This document shows, one piece after another, positions 35,277-44,358 of a stretch of DNA of 64,000 nucleotides. The DNA comes from Flavihumibacter solisilvae (GTDB taxonomy: Bacteria > Bacteroidota > Bacteroidia > Chitinophagales > Chitinophagaceae). Position 1 is the first letter of the stretch, and each line of letters begins with the position of its first letter. The notes below the pieces were generated by a model that was not told the DNA's origin, made no database searches, and was given only the letters and a program-made list of their open reading frames with translations. The DNA lies in contig NZ_JSVC01000002.1 in NCBI RefSeq assembly GCF_000814475.1, positions 186,001-250,000 of the forward strand, in the 5' to 3' direction. Position numbers and translations under genes: made by a program.

Positions 35277-37388
35277 TCAGAAACCCTTCACTTCCTTCTT
35301 CCAGAAAGCAGCCGGAATAGGTTTCTCGAGTAACTGCAGGTAGTAGAACGCTGCGTTTTCCGAGATCAGGTGCATCCGCTTGGTTTGTTTGTTTCCACCG
35401 ATACCGTGGCGTTCGTTTGGATAAACCATCATTTCAAAGTGTTTGCCAAGGTCTTCAAGCTTATTGATCAGCTGAATACTGTTTTGCATGTGTACGTTGT
35501 CGTCCGTGGTGCCATGAACGATTCGCAGCAGGCCTTTGTATTTGTCAGCATAAGTCATAACAGAAGTGTTTTTATAGCCTTCAGGATTCTCAGCAGGAGT
35601 ATCCATGAATCTTTCGGTATAATGGGTGTCATACAACTGCCAGTCGGTAACAGACGCATTCGCAATGCCATGCGTAAAAACATCAGCTCCGTAGGTAAGC
35701 GCCATGCAGGTCATATAACCACCGAATGATCCCCCTGTAATGGCAATCTTCTTATCGTTTACCCAGGGCTGTGATCTCATGTATTTTGCACAGGTCATAA
35801 AGTCTTCTATTTCGTACTTGCCCAGCTGCCTGTGAATAAAATTCATTCCTTTTTTACCGAAGTGACCGCTGCTGCGGTTGTCGAAGGAAACCTGTACCAG
35901 GCCTTCCTGTGCCCACCAGATCTCGGTTGCACTCATGCGGTACTGGTCGTAAACCTGCCCGGCATTTGGTCCTCCGTAAATGCTTACCAGTACAGGATAT
36001 TTCCTGTTGGGATCGAAGTTTACCGGGTAGGTAATTAGCACCGGCAGGTCAAACAGTCCATCAGCTGATTTTACCCGCAGCAGTTCTTTTTTAGGAAGGG
36101 TATAATTAGCGGCTTCAGTTCCATTTGCCGAAGCGATTTCCCTTACAATCTTTCCTTTCATATCTACGACAACAGCAGTGGGAATGGTCGCTAAGTTTGA
36201 ATACGTGGTAATGAAATGTTTGTAATCAGGGGAAATGTTCATGCCGTTGAAAGAATATTCACCGAACGAATGACGAAGCATCTTTTTCCCATCCAATCCA
36301 ACACTGTAAAGGTCCCACCGGGCACTGTTTTCCTTGCGTGCGCCGAAATAAACTCGTTTGGCTTTCTCATCAACTTTATAAATCTCACCTACCGTGTAGT
36401 CGCCGTTTGTCAGTTGGGCAATGCGCTTGCCTGTTGCGTCGTGAAGGTAAAGGTGTCTCCAGCCTGACTCATCACTTTTTACGATGAACTGCCTGCCATC
36501 AGCAATGAATTCAATTCTGTCAGTATCATCGAGATCGATCCAGGTCTTTTGCTTTTCTTCGTAAACAAGTGATTTTTGTCCCGAAGTGATATCTACGCCA
36601 TAAACCTTCAGTTCATCCTGTCCGCGGTTCATCCACTGCACCCAGAGCTGACCACCTGGAGTCCAGAGAGGAGTGCCGAAATACTGGTCGTCCTTCTCAT
36701 TGAAATCCGCCCAGGTGATATTGTTGTTGTCAAGATGTGCAATGCCAATACGGACATTCGGGTTTTTATCACCAGGTTTGGGATAGCGGTTATTTTCCAG
36801 GTACCCATGCTGGCCATCTGCAACATAGATCGGGAATACCGGTACGCCTGTTTCGTCGAACCGCATAAAAGCCAGTTGCCTGCTGTCATTGCTCCACCAG
36901 AAAGCTTTGTATCTCGTCTGGCGGCCAAGGATCTCTTCAAAGTAGATCCATGATGAATATCCATTCAGCAGTGAATCATTGCCGTCTGAAGTAAGGCGGG
37001 TCTCTTTTTTTGTTGCGACCTCCATTACATAGAGGTTATTATCGGTCTTTGTGTAAGCGAAATATTTACCGTCGGGAGATGCGGTCTGGTTCCTTGCACC
37101 TGTGATAGCTATCGCCGGAACAGCTGCGGATTTTTCACCAACAGCGCCTGTATACTCTGTGGAGTTCCCTGTTTTTATGTCAACCGAATATTGCTTTGTC
37201 GCTCCATCGGCAGACTTCCTGGTTTCAATGTAATGGGAATTGTCGACCCATTTGCTGAATGTTGGCAGGGGTTTCATCAGGTTGGTCGGAGTTCCCCTGA
37301 ATGCCTGGTCAAAAGTGACGGATTTTTGTTGGGCCTGTGTGCCTGTGCAGAGGGCCAGGGCAAAGGCAAGCAATGCTGTTTTATTCAT
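35277..37388 (-). CDS. S9-family prolyl oligopeptidase (dipeptidyl peptidase IV-like)
   Basis: A 703-residue exported serine peptidase. A signal peptide (MNKTALLAFALALCTGTQAQ) is followed by the DPP-IV N-terminal beta-propeller (about 40-460; ILGRQTRYKAFWWSNDSRQLAFMRFDE split across blades) and the alpha/beta-hydrolase domain with nucleophile GGSFGGYMT, Asp in HGTTDDNVH and His in NERHGIGG. It likely removes X-Pro dipeptides from peptides in the periplasm. An in-frame Met seven codons earlier is rejected because the signal peptide begins at 37388. Confidence 0.94.
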   Translation of the reverse strand: MNKTALLAFALALCTGTQAQQKSVTFDQAFRGTPTNLMKPLPTFSKWVDNSHYIETRKSADGATKQYSVDIKTGNSTEYTGAVGEKSAAVPAIAITGARNQTASPDGKYFAYTKTDNNLYVMEVATKKETRLTSDGNDSLLNGYSSWIYFEEILGRQTRYKAFWWSNDSRQLAFMRFDETGVPVFPIYVADGQHGYLENNRYPKPGDKNPNVRIGIAHLDNNNITWADFNEKDDQYFGTPLWTPGGQLWVQWMNRGQDELKVYGVDITSGQKSLVYEEKQKTWIDLDDTDRIEFIADGRQFIVKSDESGWRHLYLHDATGKRIAQLTNGDYTVGEIYKVDEKAKRVYFGARKENSARWDLYSVGLDGKKMLRHSFGEYSFNGMNISPDYKHFITTYSNLATIPTAVVVDMKGKIVREIASANGTEAANYTLPKKELLRVKSADGLFDLPVLITYPVNFDPNRKYPVLVSIYGGPNAGQVYDQYRMSATEIWWAQEGLVQVSFDNRSSGHFGKKGMNFIHRQLGKYEIEDFMTCAKYMRSQPWVNDKKIAITGGSFGGYMTCMALTYGADVFTHGIANASVTDWQLYDTHYTERFMDTPAENPEGYKNTSVMTYADKYKGLLRIVHGTTDDNVHMQNSIQLINKLEDLGKHFEMMVYPNERHGIGGNKQTKRMHLISENAAFYYLQLLEKPIPAAFWKKEVKGF

Positions 37389-37406
37389 GTGTGTATCGGG
37401 TTTTGT

Positions 37407-37414
37407 CAAATCTA
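37407..37414 (-). promoter_or_regulatory. TAnnTTTG -7 element upstream of S9 peptidase
   Basis: On the minus strand TAGATTTG is an exact -7 match, 18 bp before the ATG. Its TAG is also the stop codon of the upstream ABC transporter gene. Confidence 0.6.
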
Positions 37415-39226
37415 TTTTACTTCCTGCATTTCTACGAGCCGTTTATAAAAACCATTCTGGCTGATCAGGCTTTCATGGTTTCCTCTTTCCACGATCTTTC
37501 CTTTTTGCAGTACGATGATTTCGTCTGCATGCCGGATCGTACTGAGGCGGTGGGCAATTACAATACTGGTGCGGTTCTGCATCATGTTATCAATTGCATC
37601 CTGTACCAACCTTTCGCTTTCTGTATCAAGCGATGACGTGGCTTCATCCAGGATCAGGATCGGGGGATTTTTGAGCAATGCCCTGGCGATGGTGAGGCGC
37701 TGGCGTTCACCACCACTGAGTTTACTACCCCGGTCACCGATATTGGTGTCATACCCTTCGTCCTTCATGGAAATAAAGTTATGGGCATTTGCCACTTTCG
37801 CCGCATGTTCGATGGCAGGTTGACCAGCTTCCGGATGTCCCAAAGAAATATTACCGGCGATACTGTCATTAAACAGGATCGGCTCCTGGGTTACGATGCT
37901 CATCTGCTCACGTACAGAGCTCAGTGTATAATTCCGGATATTGATGCCATCAATCAGCAGTTCGCCCTTCGTTACGTCATGAAAACGTGGTACCAGGTCG
38001 GCCAGGGTTGATTTACCGGAACCGGAGGATCCAACCAGCGCAATGGTTTTGCCTTTTTCGATTACCAGGTTGATATCGTCGAGGATCAGGGTGTCCTCAT
38101 AAGCAAAAGACACGTTCCTGAATTCGATGCTGTGATTGAAAGAGGTAAGCTCGCGGGCATTCGGGGCCTCCTGGACTTTCACCGGGGCAGTCAGTACTGC
38201 TTCGATCCTTTCCACGGCAGCGCTTCCCCGCTGCACATTATAAAATGCATTTGAAAAGGACTTGGCCGGGTTAATGATCTGGGTGAAAAAAACGATGTAG
38301 GTGATGAATGCTGCGGGTTCCAGGATTTGTTTCTGTAATACCAGTTGTCCACCAAACCAGAGAATTGCAGTCAATACCATTACCCCAAGGAATTCTGACA
38401 TCGGTGATGCAAGGTCCCGGCGGAAATTCATCGAATTCCTGATATGATTCAGGTGTTTATTTATGCCAAAAAATTTATTGCCAATGATTTTTTCCGCATT
38501 GAAAGCTTTGATCACTCTCAAACCTCCCAGGGTTTCATCCAGCACCGATAACAGCAGGCCCTGTTGCTCCTGGGCTGTGGTCGACTGGCGCTTTAATGAC
38601 CTGCTCACCCTTCCGATGATGAAACCCATCGCAGGCAGCAGGATCAGAAGAAAAAGGGATAAGGCAGGGCTCAGGAAAATCAGGGATACCAGCACGATGA
38701 TAATCGTCAGAGGTTCCTTGATCAGTGTTTCCAGTGCGGCTACCACGCTCCATTCAACTTCATTTACATCGTTGCTCATCCGGCTGATGATGTCGCCTTT
38801 ACGCTGCTCAGTAAAATACCCGATCGGGAGTTCAAGGATTTTCGTGTAGAGGTCCGCCCTTAATTTGGTCATTACATAGTTCCGCATGGGAGCGAGCACC
38901 CTGTAGGACAGGTAGAGGAAGGCGTTCTTGAGGAATATTGTGATAATGATAGTTATACATATCATTTTCAGCGCATATACCGGACTCACGCGTATCAGCT
39001 GGCTGAGGTGGAACTTCATGTAGTTCATAAGCCCTGAAGCAGACCAGTTGAAAACCGGTTCCACATCAACAGTTTTTTCCAGTCCGAACAGTAACTGTAG
39101 AAACGGGGCCAGCATGGCCAGCGACACCAGCGAAAAGAGAATCGATAACAGGTTGAAGAGAAAATAAAGGGCGATGTTCCCCTTCTTATGTGAGAGATAT
39201 TTAAGGATCCTGGAGAATTTTTTCAT
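37412..39226 (-). CDS. MsbA-like ABC exporter (fused permease and ATPase)
   Basis: A 604-residue half-transporter. Six membrane helices lie in residues about 20-320 and the ATPase domain follows: Walker A GSSGSGKST, Q-loop VTQEPILF, signature LSGGERQRLTIARALL, Walker B ILILDEATSSLD and the switch His in IVIAHRLSTIRHA. It would act as a homodimer in the inner membrane. The closest named relative is MsbA, the lipid A flippase, but drug or lipid exporters share this layout. I start at MKKFSRILKYLS. Confidence 0.92.
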   Translation of the reverse strand: MKKFSRILKYLSHKKGNIALYFLFNLLSILFSLVSLAMLAPFLQLLFGLEKTVDVEPVFNWSASGLMNYMKFHLSQLIRVSPVYALKMICITIIITIFLKNAFLYLSYRVLAPMRNYVMTKLRADLYTKILELPIGYFTEQRKGDIISRMSNDVNEVEWSVVAALETLIKEPLTIIIVLVSLIFLSPALSLFLLILLPAMGFIIGRVSRSLKRQSTTAQEQQGLLLSVLDETLGGLRVIKAFNAEKIIGNKFFGINKHLNHIRNSMNFRRDLASPMSEFLGVMVLTAILWFGGQLVLQKQILEPAAFITYIVFFTQIINPAKSFSNAFYNVQRGSAAVERIEAVLTAPVKVQEAPNARELTSFNHSIEFRNVSFAYEDTLILDDINLVIEKGKTIALVGSSGSGKSTLADLVPRFHDVTKGELLIDGINIRNYTLSSVREQMSIVTQEPILFNDSIAGNISLGHPEAGQPAIEHAAKVANAHNFISMKDEGYDTNIGDRGSKLSGGERQRLTIARALLKNPPILILDEATSSLDTESERLVQDAIDNMMQNRTSIVIAHRLSTIRHADEIIVLQKGKIVERGNHESLISQNGFYKRLVEMQEVK

Positions 39227-39249
39227 TCTGCTGAAATAATAAGAAACTG

Positions 39250-39257
39250 CAAACCTA
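39250..39257 (-). promoter_or_regulatory. TAnnTTTG -7 element upstream of ABC exporter
   Basis: On the minus strand TAGGTTTG is an exact -7 match, 23 bp before the ATG. A rightward near-match CATCTTTG at 39290-39297 with TTTG at 39263 could serve rbfA, so the two divergent promoters nearly touch. Confidence 0.58.
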
Positions 39258-39319
39258 CACAATTTGGGGGCAGCCTATGAATTTCTTCGCATCTTTGCCC
39301 TAAATAACCGGGTTCCCCT

Positions 39320-39703
39320 ATGCAAGAATCGAAACGACAGAAACAGGTAGCAGGTGAGGTACAGGAAGTACTGAACACGGTATTTCAGCATCTTGGCCTT
39401 ACCATGATGGATGGAGGTATGGTATCCATCTCATCCGTTAAGATGACTCCCGACCTGCTTGAAGCACGGATATATGTAAGTTTATTCCAGGTGAAGGACA
39501 GGGCCGCAGCCATGAAGAAACTGGCTGACCGGGCATGGGAAATCAAACGGGAACTGGCAGCTTCCATCAAACACCAGGTTCGAAGGATTCCCGAACTGCA
39601 GTTCTACCTTGACGATACTCTTGACCAGGTTTATAAAATGGAAGAGCTGTTCAAACAGATCAATAAGGATAACCCAGATCAAAACAAACCTACCGAAGAG
39701 TGA
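39320..39703 (+). CDS. rbfA: Ribosome-binding factor A
   Basis: A 127-residue KH-fold factor for late 30S maturation and cold adaptation. The core reads SISSVKMTPDLLEARIYVSL, then RIPELQFYLDDTLDQVYKMEEL, both typical. The tail is acidic and disordered. Its stop codon overlaps the GTG start of the downstream permease gene (GTGA), so translation of the two is likely coupled. Confidence 0.94.
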   Translation: MQESKRQKQVAGEVQEVLNTVFQHLGLTMMDGGMVSISSVKMTPDLLEARIYVSLFQVKDRAAAMKKLADRAWEIKRELAASIKHQVRRIPELQFYLDDTLDQVYKMEELFKQINKDNPDQNKPTEE

Positions 39704-40923
39704 ATTTCCTATTTGCCTGGCGCTATTTCAAGTCGAAAAAATCCACCAATGCGATAAATATCATTGCCTGGGTAAGCGTTTCTGCCGTAATTGTGGGAAC
39801 TGCCTCGCTGATTGTAGTGCTGAGTGTTTTTAACGGGTTTGAAGACCTGGTGAAATCGCTGTATGCCACCTTCTACACTGATATCAAGGTTGTACCGGCT
39901 TCAGGAAAAGTGATGAAGCTTTCCGGTAGCCAGCTTAAAGCTATTGCCGGTATCCCGGGTGTGGCTTCCTGGTCGCAGGTCATGGAAGAAAAAGCCCTGC
40001 TGAAAAACGGGGAAGCCTCAACGATCGCCTACCTGAAAGGTGTCGACAGCAATTATACTTCAGTAACTACCGTTGCCGACCAGGTATTTGCAGGCAAATT
40101 TGCCACAGGTGACGCCGATAAACCTTTTGCGGTGCTGGGAGTAGGTATTGAAAACGCACTTGGCCTTTGGAGCGACCGCACCCTGCTGCCCCTGACAGCT
40201 TATTTACCCAGGCGCGGGGCAGGTATGAATGCAGTTGATCCTATGCAGTCATTAAGCGCCGAAAACTTATATACATCGGGATCCTTTGCGATTCAGCAGG
40301 ACTTCGACAATAAGTATGTCATTACCAACCTCCCTTTCATGCGCAGGATGCTGAACCTAGCACCCGATGAATTCGGTGCGCTGGAGATTTCCATCGATAA
40401 AGGTGCAGATGAAGAGGAGGTGAGACGGGTAATAGCCGGCCTGCTCGGAAACAAATTTTCGGTCCTGACCCGTTACCAGCAAAACCAGGGACTATACAGT
40501 ATCATGCAAATGGAAAAATGGGTGATTTATGGCGTGCTGTCGCTGATCCTGGTGGTTGCCGCCTTTACCATGATCGGGTCACTGACCATGCTGGTGCTGG
40601 AAAAAAGGAAAGATATTCAGGTCTTAAAAGCTATGGGAGCCACCAACGGTCGCGTTCAATCGATCTTCATCAGTGAAGGTTTCCTGCTGGCCGCGATAGG
40701 GGCGATTGCCGGTACCATCCTCGCCTTCATTATTTGCTGGGCACAGGTCAAATACAAACTGGTTGCCCTGGAAGGTGGAACATTCGTGATCGATTATTAT
40801 CCCGTAAAATTTCACCCGCGTGATTTCCTGCTCGTATTTGGAACGGTGATAGTAGTATCATTCCTCGCTTCCTGGTTCCCGGCAAAAAAAGGCGCTATGG
40901 AACCGGTACAGTTGCGGAGCTGA
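39700..40923 (+). CDS. LolC/LolE-like ABC transporter permease (FtsX family)
   Basis: A 407-residue membrane protein with an N-terminal helix at about 22-45 (WVSVSAVIVGTASLIVVLSVF), a large periplasmic domain (about 50-270), and three C-terminal helices with KAMGATNGRVQSIFISEGFLLA between the first two. This is the MacB/FtsX-type layout of lipoprotein-releasing permeases, which move lipoproteins out of the inner membrane toward the outer membrane. It starts with GTG, overlapping the rbfA stop by 4 bp. No LolD-type ATPase gene is adjacent. Confidence 0.9.
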   Translation: MNFLFAWRYFKSKKSTNAINIIAWVSVSAVIVGTASLIVVLSVFNGFEDLVKSLYATFYTDIKVVPASGKVMKLSGSQLKAIAGIPGVASWSQVMEEKALLKNGEASTIAYLKGVDSNYTSVTTVADQVFAGKFATGDADKPFAVLGVGIENALGLWSDRTLLPLTAYLPRRGAGMNAVDPMQSLSAENLYTSGSFAIQQDFDNKYVITNLPFMRRMLNLAPDEFGALEISIDKGADEEEVRRVIAGLLGNKFSVLTRYQQNQGLYSIMQMEKWVIYGVLSLILVVAAFTMIGSLTMLVLEKRKDIQVLKAMGATNGRVQSIFISEGFLLAAIGAIAGTILAFIICWAQVKYKLVALEGGTFVIDYYPVKFHPRDFLLVFGTVIVVSFLASWFPAKKGAMEPVQLRS

Positions 40924-40934
40924 TCCGGAGGAAC

Positions 40935-41771
40935 TTAATAATCACCCAGGGTCTCGGGCAATTGGGAAAGTGCCTTTGCGAGCTGCTCATCATTGGGAGC
41001 GATCCCGTGCCATTCGTGGCTTCCTTCCATAAAGTCAACACCCTTGCCCATCGCTGTTTTCATGAGGATTGCAATGGGCTTTCCTTTTCCAACAAAAGTC
41101 CTGGCTTTTTCAAGAGTTTCCACCACTGCGTCCACGTCGTTACCGTTTTCGAGGATGATCACTTCCCAGCCGAATGACAGGAATTTCTGGTCAAGATTGC
41201 CGAGGTTCATTACTTTAAGCGTAGGACCATCGATCTGCTGGCCATTCCAGTCAATAGTAGATATCAGGTTATCTACTTTATGGTGTGCAGCAAACATGAT
41301 AGCTTCCCAGTTCTGGCCTTCATCCAGCTCACCATCTCCATGCAGCGAATAAACTACGTTAGATTCACCATTCAGCTTTTTCGTAAGGGCGGCGCCGATG
41401 GCTACACTCATGCCCTGGCCGAGTGAACCGCTGGCGATCCGGATTCCAGGAAGATGCTCATGTGTTGCGGGGTGTCCCTGCAACCTGCTGTTGATCCGGC
41501 GGAATGTAGCCAGCTCCTTTATATCAAAATACCCCGAACGGGCAAGTGTTGAGTAGTAAACAGGAGAAATATGGCCGTTTGAAAGAAAAAACAGGTCCTC
41601 ATCAGTACCATTCATATTGAAAGCAGGATTGTGCTTCATCACCTTGAAAAAGAGTGCTGTGAAATACTCGGTACAGCCAAGTGAGCCACCCGGGTGACCG
41701 CTCGCAACACCATGTACCATCCTTACTATATCCCGGCGAATCTGTGAGGCAATCTCCTGTAAACTAGCCAT
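40935..41771 (-). CDS. Transketolase, N-terminal (TPP-binding) half
   Basis: A 278-residue subunit holding the pyrophosphate-binding domain of split transketolases. The TPP/Mg motif runs from GDGELDEGQNWEA to DWNGQQ, preceded by SGHPGGSLG and ASGSLGQGMSVA. The pyrimidine-binding C-terminal half, normally encoded next door, is absent on both sides here (permease gene convergent, transferase gene divergent), so the partner must be elsewhere. I start at the second Met (MASLQEI). Confidence 0.9.
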   Translation of the reverse strand: MASLQEIASQIRRDIVRMVHGVASGHPGGSLGCTEYFTALFFKVMKHNPAFNMNGTDEDLFFLSNGHISPVYYSTLARSGYFDIKELATFRRINSRLQGHPATHEHLPGIRIASGSLGQGMSVAIGAALTKKLNGESNVVYSLHGDGELDEGQNWEAIMFAAHHKVDNLISTIDWNGQQIDGPTLKVMNLGNLDQKFLSFGWEVIILENGNDVDAVVETLEKARTFVGKGKPIAILMKTAMGKGVDFMEGSHEWHGIAPNDEQLAKALSQLPETLGDY

Positions 41772-41788
41772 ATACAATTTTTGTGGGG

Positions 41789-41796
41789 CAAATCTA
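41789..41796 (-). promoter_or_regulatory. TAnnTTTG -7 element upstream of transketolase N-half
   Basis: On the minus strand TAGATTTG is an exact -7 match, 17 bp before the ATG at 41771. Confidence 0.6.
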
Positions 41797-41958
41797 ACCC
41801 ATTTAGCGCTATCTGCAATCCGGAATATTCAGACTAAAATGGCCCGTTTTTTCGTTCATGTATATCTGTGGCTCAATTTTTTCTGAGGTAATTGAACTAT
41901 CTTGGCGGCGTTAAGGTCGCCTGTTTAATAGCAATAAATTAACCAACAAACAATTTTC

Positions 41959-43110
41959 ATGTTTGATGTAATACTCGCCTTAACGCTTTCATTTGCTGTA
42001 TCGTTTCTTGCGATTCCGGTAATTATCAGGGTTTCGGCGATGAAGAAGTTGTATGATATCCCGGATGAACGGAAAGTGCATCAGGCACCCATACCTGCAC
42101 TTGGTGGCCTCGGCATATTTGCAGGGTTTTGTTTTGCAGCACTTTTGATAGCGAATTTCCAGGAGGGCAAAGACCTGCAATACTTTCTTGCAGCAGCGGT
42201 AGTGATTTTTTACCTGGGGCTAAAAGATGACATAATTGTTATTTCTCCGATCAAGAAATTTATCGGCCAGGTACTGGCCGCATTTATAGTCATCTATTAT
42301 GGAAACCTGCAGATCCGCAGCATGGGTGGCTTCATGGGAATCCATGATCTGCCTGATACGTTCAGCCTGCTGTTTACGTATCTCACGGTCATTGTTATCA
42401 TCAACTCCTTTAACCTGATTGACGGTGTTGACGGCCTTGCGGGCAGTCTTGGATTACTTTCCACCTGCGTATTCGGGATCTATTTTATCAGTGTGGGTCA
42501 TACTGCTGATGCCGTGTTTGCATTCTCACTGGCCGGATCCATACTGGCGTTCCTCATTTTTAATTTTCAGCCAGCGCGCATATTCATGGGGGATACAGGT
42601 TCCCTGCTGATTGGACTGATCAATGCAGTCCTGGTCATAAAATTCATAAATGTGGCATCTAACCCCGGCATCCTGATCCCTATCAAAGCTGCACCGGCGG
42701 TCGGTTTCGGCGTGCTCGTAGTTCCCTTGCTCGACACATTAAGGGTGTTTGCCATCCGGATGTTCCGTCGCCGCTCTCCGTTCTCTCCCGACAGGAATCA
42801 TATCCATCACCTCCTGCTCGACAACGGATTCTCACACCGTGCAATTGCCATTATGCTGCTCGGCCTGAATGCGGCCTGTATTGCAATGGCATTTCTATTC
42901 CACAATATCGGTTGTACCTGGCTGATGGCGATCCTGGTTGGCATATTTGCCGTCCTTATCGGCATAATGTACTATGCCCGCCAGCAACGGCCCAGGCTGT
43001 TTGTCACAAGTGTAAAACAAGTGGAAGGAGCCAGCCTTAAACAGGAGGGAGCAAAGGATCCGAAAAAAATCGTTCCACTGACAGAAGACGCGGTGTTACA
43101 GCAGAAATAA
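41959..43110 (+). CDS. WecA/MraY-family undecaprenyl-phosphate sugar-1-phosphate transferase
   Basis: A 383-residue polytopic membrane enzyme with about ten or eleven helices. Family motifs are KVHQAPIPALGGLGIF, the Mg-binding LKDDIIVISP, NSFNLIDGVDGLAG, FMGDTGS and the cytoplasmic SPDRNHIHHLL (HIHH is typical of the WecA/TagO branch, not MraY). It would attach a UDP-linked amino sugar phosphate to undecaprenyl phosphate, starting surface polysaccharide synthesis. Upstream TATCTTGG (41898-41905) is one base from the -7 consensus. The C-terminal 40 residues are a charged cytoplasmic tail. Confidence 0.92.
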   Translation: MFDVILALTLSFAVSFLAIPVIIRVSAMKKLYDIPDERKVHQAPIPALGGLGIFAGFCFAALLIANFQEGKDLQYFLAAAVVIFYLGLKDDIIVISPIKKFIGQVLAAFIVIYYGNLQIRSMGGFMGIHDLPDTFSLLFTYLTVIVIINSFNLIDGVDGLAGSLGLLSTCVFGIYFISVGHTADAVFAFSLAGSILAFLIFNFQPARIFMGDTGSLLIGLINAVLVIKFINVASNPGILIPIKAAPAVGFGVLVVPLLDTLRVFAIRMFRRRSPFSPDRNHIHHLLLDNGFSHRAIAIMLLGLNAACIAMAFLFHNIGCTWLMAILVGIFAVLIGIMYYARQQRPRLFVTSVKQVEGASLKQEGAKDPKKIVPLTEDAVLQQK

Positions 43111-43121
43111 AGGCATTTCCT

Positions 43122-43129
43122 TAGTTTTG
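43122..43129 (+). promoter_or_regulatory. TAnnTTTG -7 element upstream of frr
   Basis: TAGTTTTG is an exact -7 match ending 20 bp before the frr ATG at 43150. Confidence 0.6.
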
Positions 43130-43149
43130 CCCCGATTAATTTATAAGCA

Positions 43150-43713
43150 ATGTCAGAAGATCTATCATTCATCATGGACAGCACAGAAGAATCCATGAAA
43201 AAAGCTATTTCGCACCTTGAAGCGGAACTTGTCAAGATCCGCGCAGGAAAAGCCAATCCCCAGATGCTTGATGGCATAGTAGTAGACTATTACGGTTCCG
43301 CAACACCTTTGAACCAGGTTGCCAATATTTCGGTTGCTGACGCCCGCACACTTACGGTTCAACCGTGGGAAAAAAACATGCTTCAGCCAATTGAAAGGGC
43401 TATCATCAATTCAAACATCGGGATTAATCCTCAGAACGATGGAGTGATTATCCGGATGTTCCTGCCGCCGCTCACCGAAGAACGCCGTAAGGAACTGGTG
43501 AAACGTTGTAACGGGGAAGGTGAGCATTCTAAAGTAGCTATCCGGAACATTCGCAGGGAAGCGATCGAACAAATCAAAAAACTGCAAAAAGACGGCCTAA
43601 GCGAAGACGTAGCGAAAGATGCGGAAAAAAACGCACAGGAAATAACCGACAGGTATATTTTACTTGTAGATAAACATCTCACTTCCAAAGAGAAGGAAAT
43701 CATGGCGGTATAA
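43150..43713 (+). CDS. frr: Ribosome recycling factor
   Basis: A 187-residue factor that splits post-termination ribosomes with EF-G. Hallmarks are the N-terminal helix with KIRAGKANPQMLDGI, VDYYGSATPLNQVANI, TVQPWEKNML, and the later LTEERRKELVKR and RNIRREA. The length is normal. It is transcribed from its own promoter. The usual neighbour pyrH is not in the window. Confidence 0.97.
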   Translation: MSEDLSFIMDSTEESMKKAISHLEAELVKIRAGKANPQMLDGIVVDYYGSATPLNQVANISVADARTLTVQPWEKNMLQPIERAIINSNIGINPQNDGVIIRMFLPPLTEERRKELVKRCNGEGEHSKVAIRNIRREAIEQIKKLQKDGLSEDVAKDAEKNAQEITDRYILLVDKHLTSKEKEIMAV

Positions 43714-43744
43714 CGCAGGGCGAATACAATCTGCACAATAAGGT

Positions 43745-43780
43745 AAAAGCTGTCCGGCAAATGGGCAGCTTTTGCTGTTT
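43745..43780 (+). terminator. Probable terminator after frr
   Basis: An 11-bp stem AAAAGCTGTCC / GGGCAGCTTTT with one wobble pair and a 7-nt loop, 31 bp after the stop. The T tract is interrupted (TTTTGCTGTTT). Confidence 0.55.
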
Positions 43781-43882
43781 CATCCCCTGACTCTATATTT
43801 TCGGATATCCATCGGCGTTCCGGAAAATAGTTTTTCTCCTGATGTATAAACCGGTTATTTTTAATTATTAATATTTATTACC

Positions 43883-44284
43883 ATGGGATTTCTGGCCGAC
43901 TTCAAAGCTTTTGCAACCAAAGGCAACCTCGTTGATGTTGCCATCGGTTTCCTGATGGGAACTGCATTTACGAAACTGGTAGGTTCATTTACGGAAGGAC
44001 TGGTATCTCCGATTCTTGGTTTACTTACCGGTGGTAAGGACTTTTCCAAGATGGTGTGGACCATCAAGCCCGCAGTAGTGGATGCAGGTAACAAGGTAGT
44101 CAGTGAAGCCATAACCTTCAAATATGGAGCTTTCCTAACTTCAGTACTGGATTTCGTGATCGTTGCCCTTGTATGTTATCTTTTCATCAAAGCTATATTG
44201 CGCAAGGATCCAAATGCGAAACCGGGGCCTACCAAAACTGAAGAACTGCTCACTGAAATCAGGGATGAACTGAAAAAGAAATAA
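43883..44284 (+). CDS. mscL: Large-conductance mechanosensitive channel MscL
   Basis: A 133-residue pentameric channel releasing solutes on hypo-osmotic shock. It has an N-terminal amphipathic helix, TM1 (NLVDVAIGFLMGTAFTKLV), a periplasmic loop, TM2 (FLTSVLDFVIVALVCYLFIKA) and a charged C-terminal bundle (KTEELLTEIRDELKKK). The short distance to the downstream hairpin suggests a monocistronic unit. It also fits the osmotic theme of the kdp genes, but they are far apart. Confidence 0.95.
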   Translation: MGFLADFKAFATKGNLVDVAIGFLMGTAFTKLVGSFTEGLVSPILGLLTGGKDFSKMVWTIKPAVVDAGNKVVSEAITFKYGAFLTSVLDFVIVALVCYLFIKAILRKDPNAKPGPTKTEELLTEIRDELKKK

Positions 44285-44307
44285 CGATTCCTTTATATAT
44301 TTGTTCA

Positions 44308-44342
44308 GGCATTTTGGAGTTATCCGAAATGCCGTTTTTTTT
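44308..44342 (+). terminator. Rho-independent terminator after mscL
   Basis: A 7-bp stem GGCATTT / AAATGCC, with a possible inner pairing, is followed by G and eight T, 24 bp after the mscL stop. Confidence 0.85.
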
Positions 44343-44358
44343 AATTTAATACTCGATT

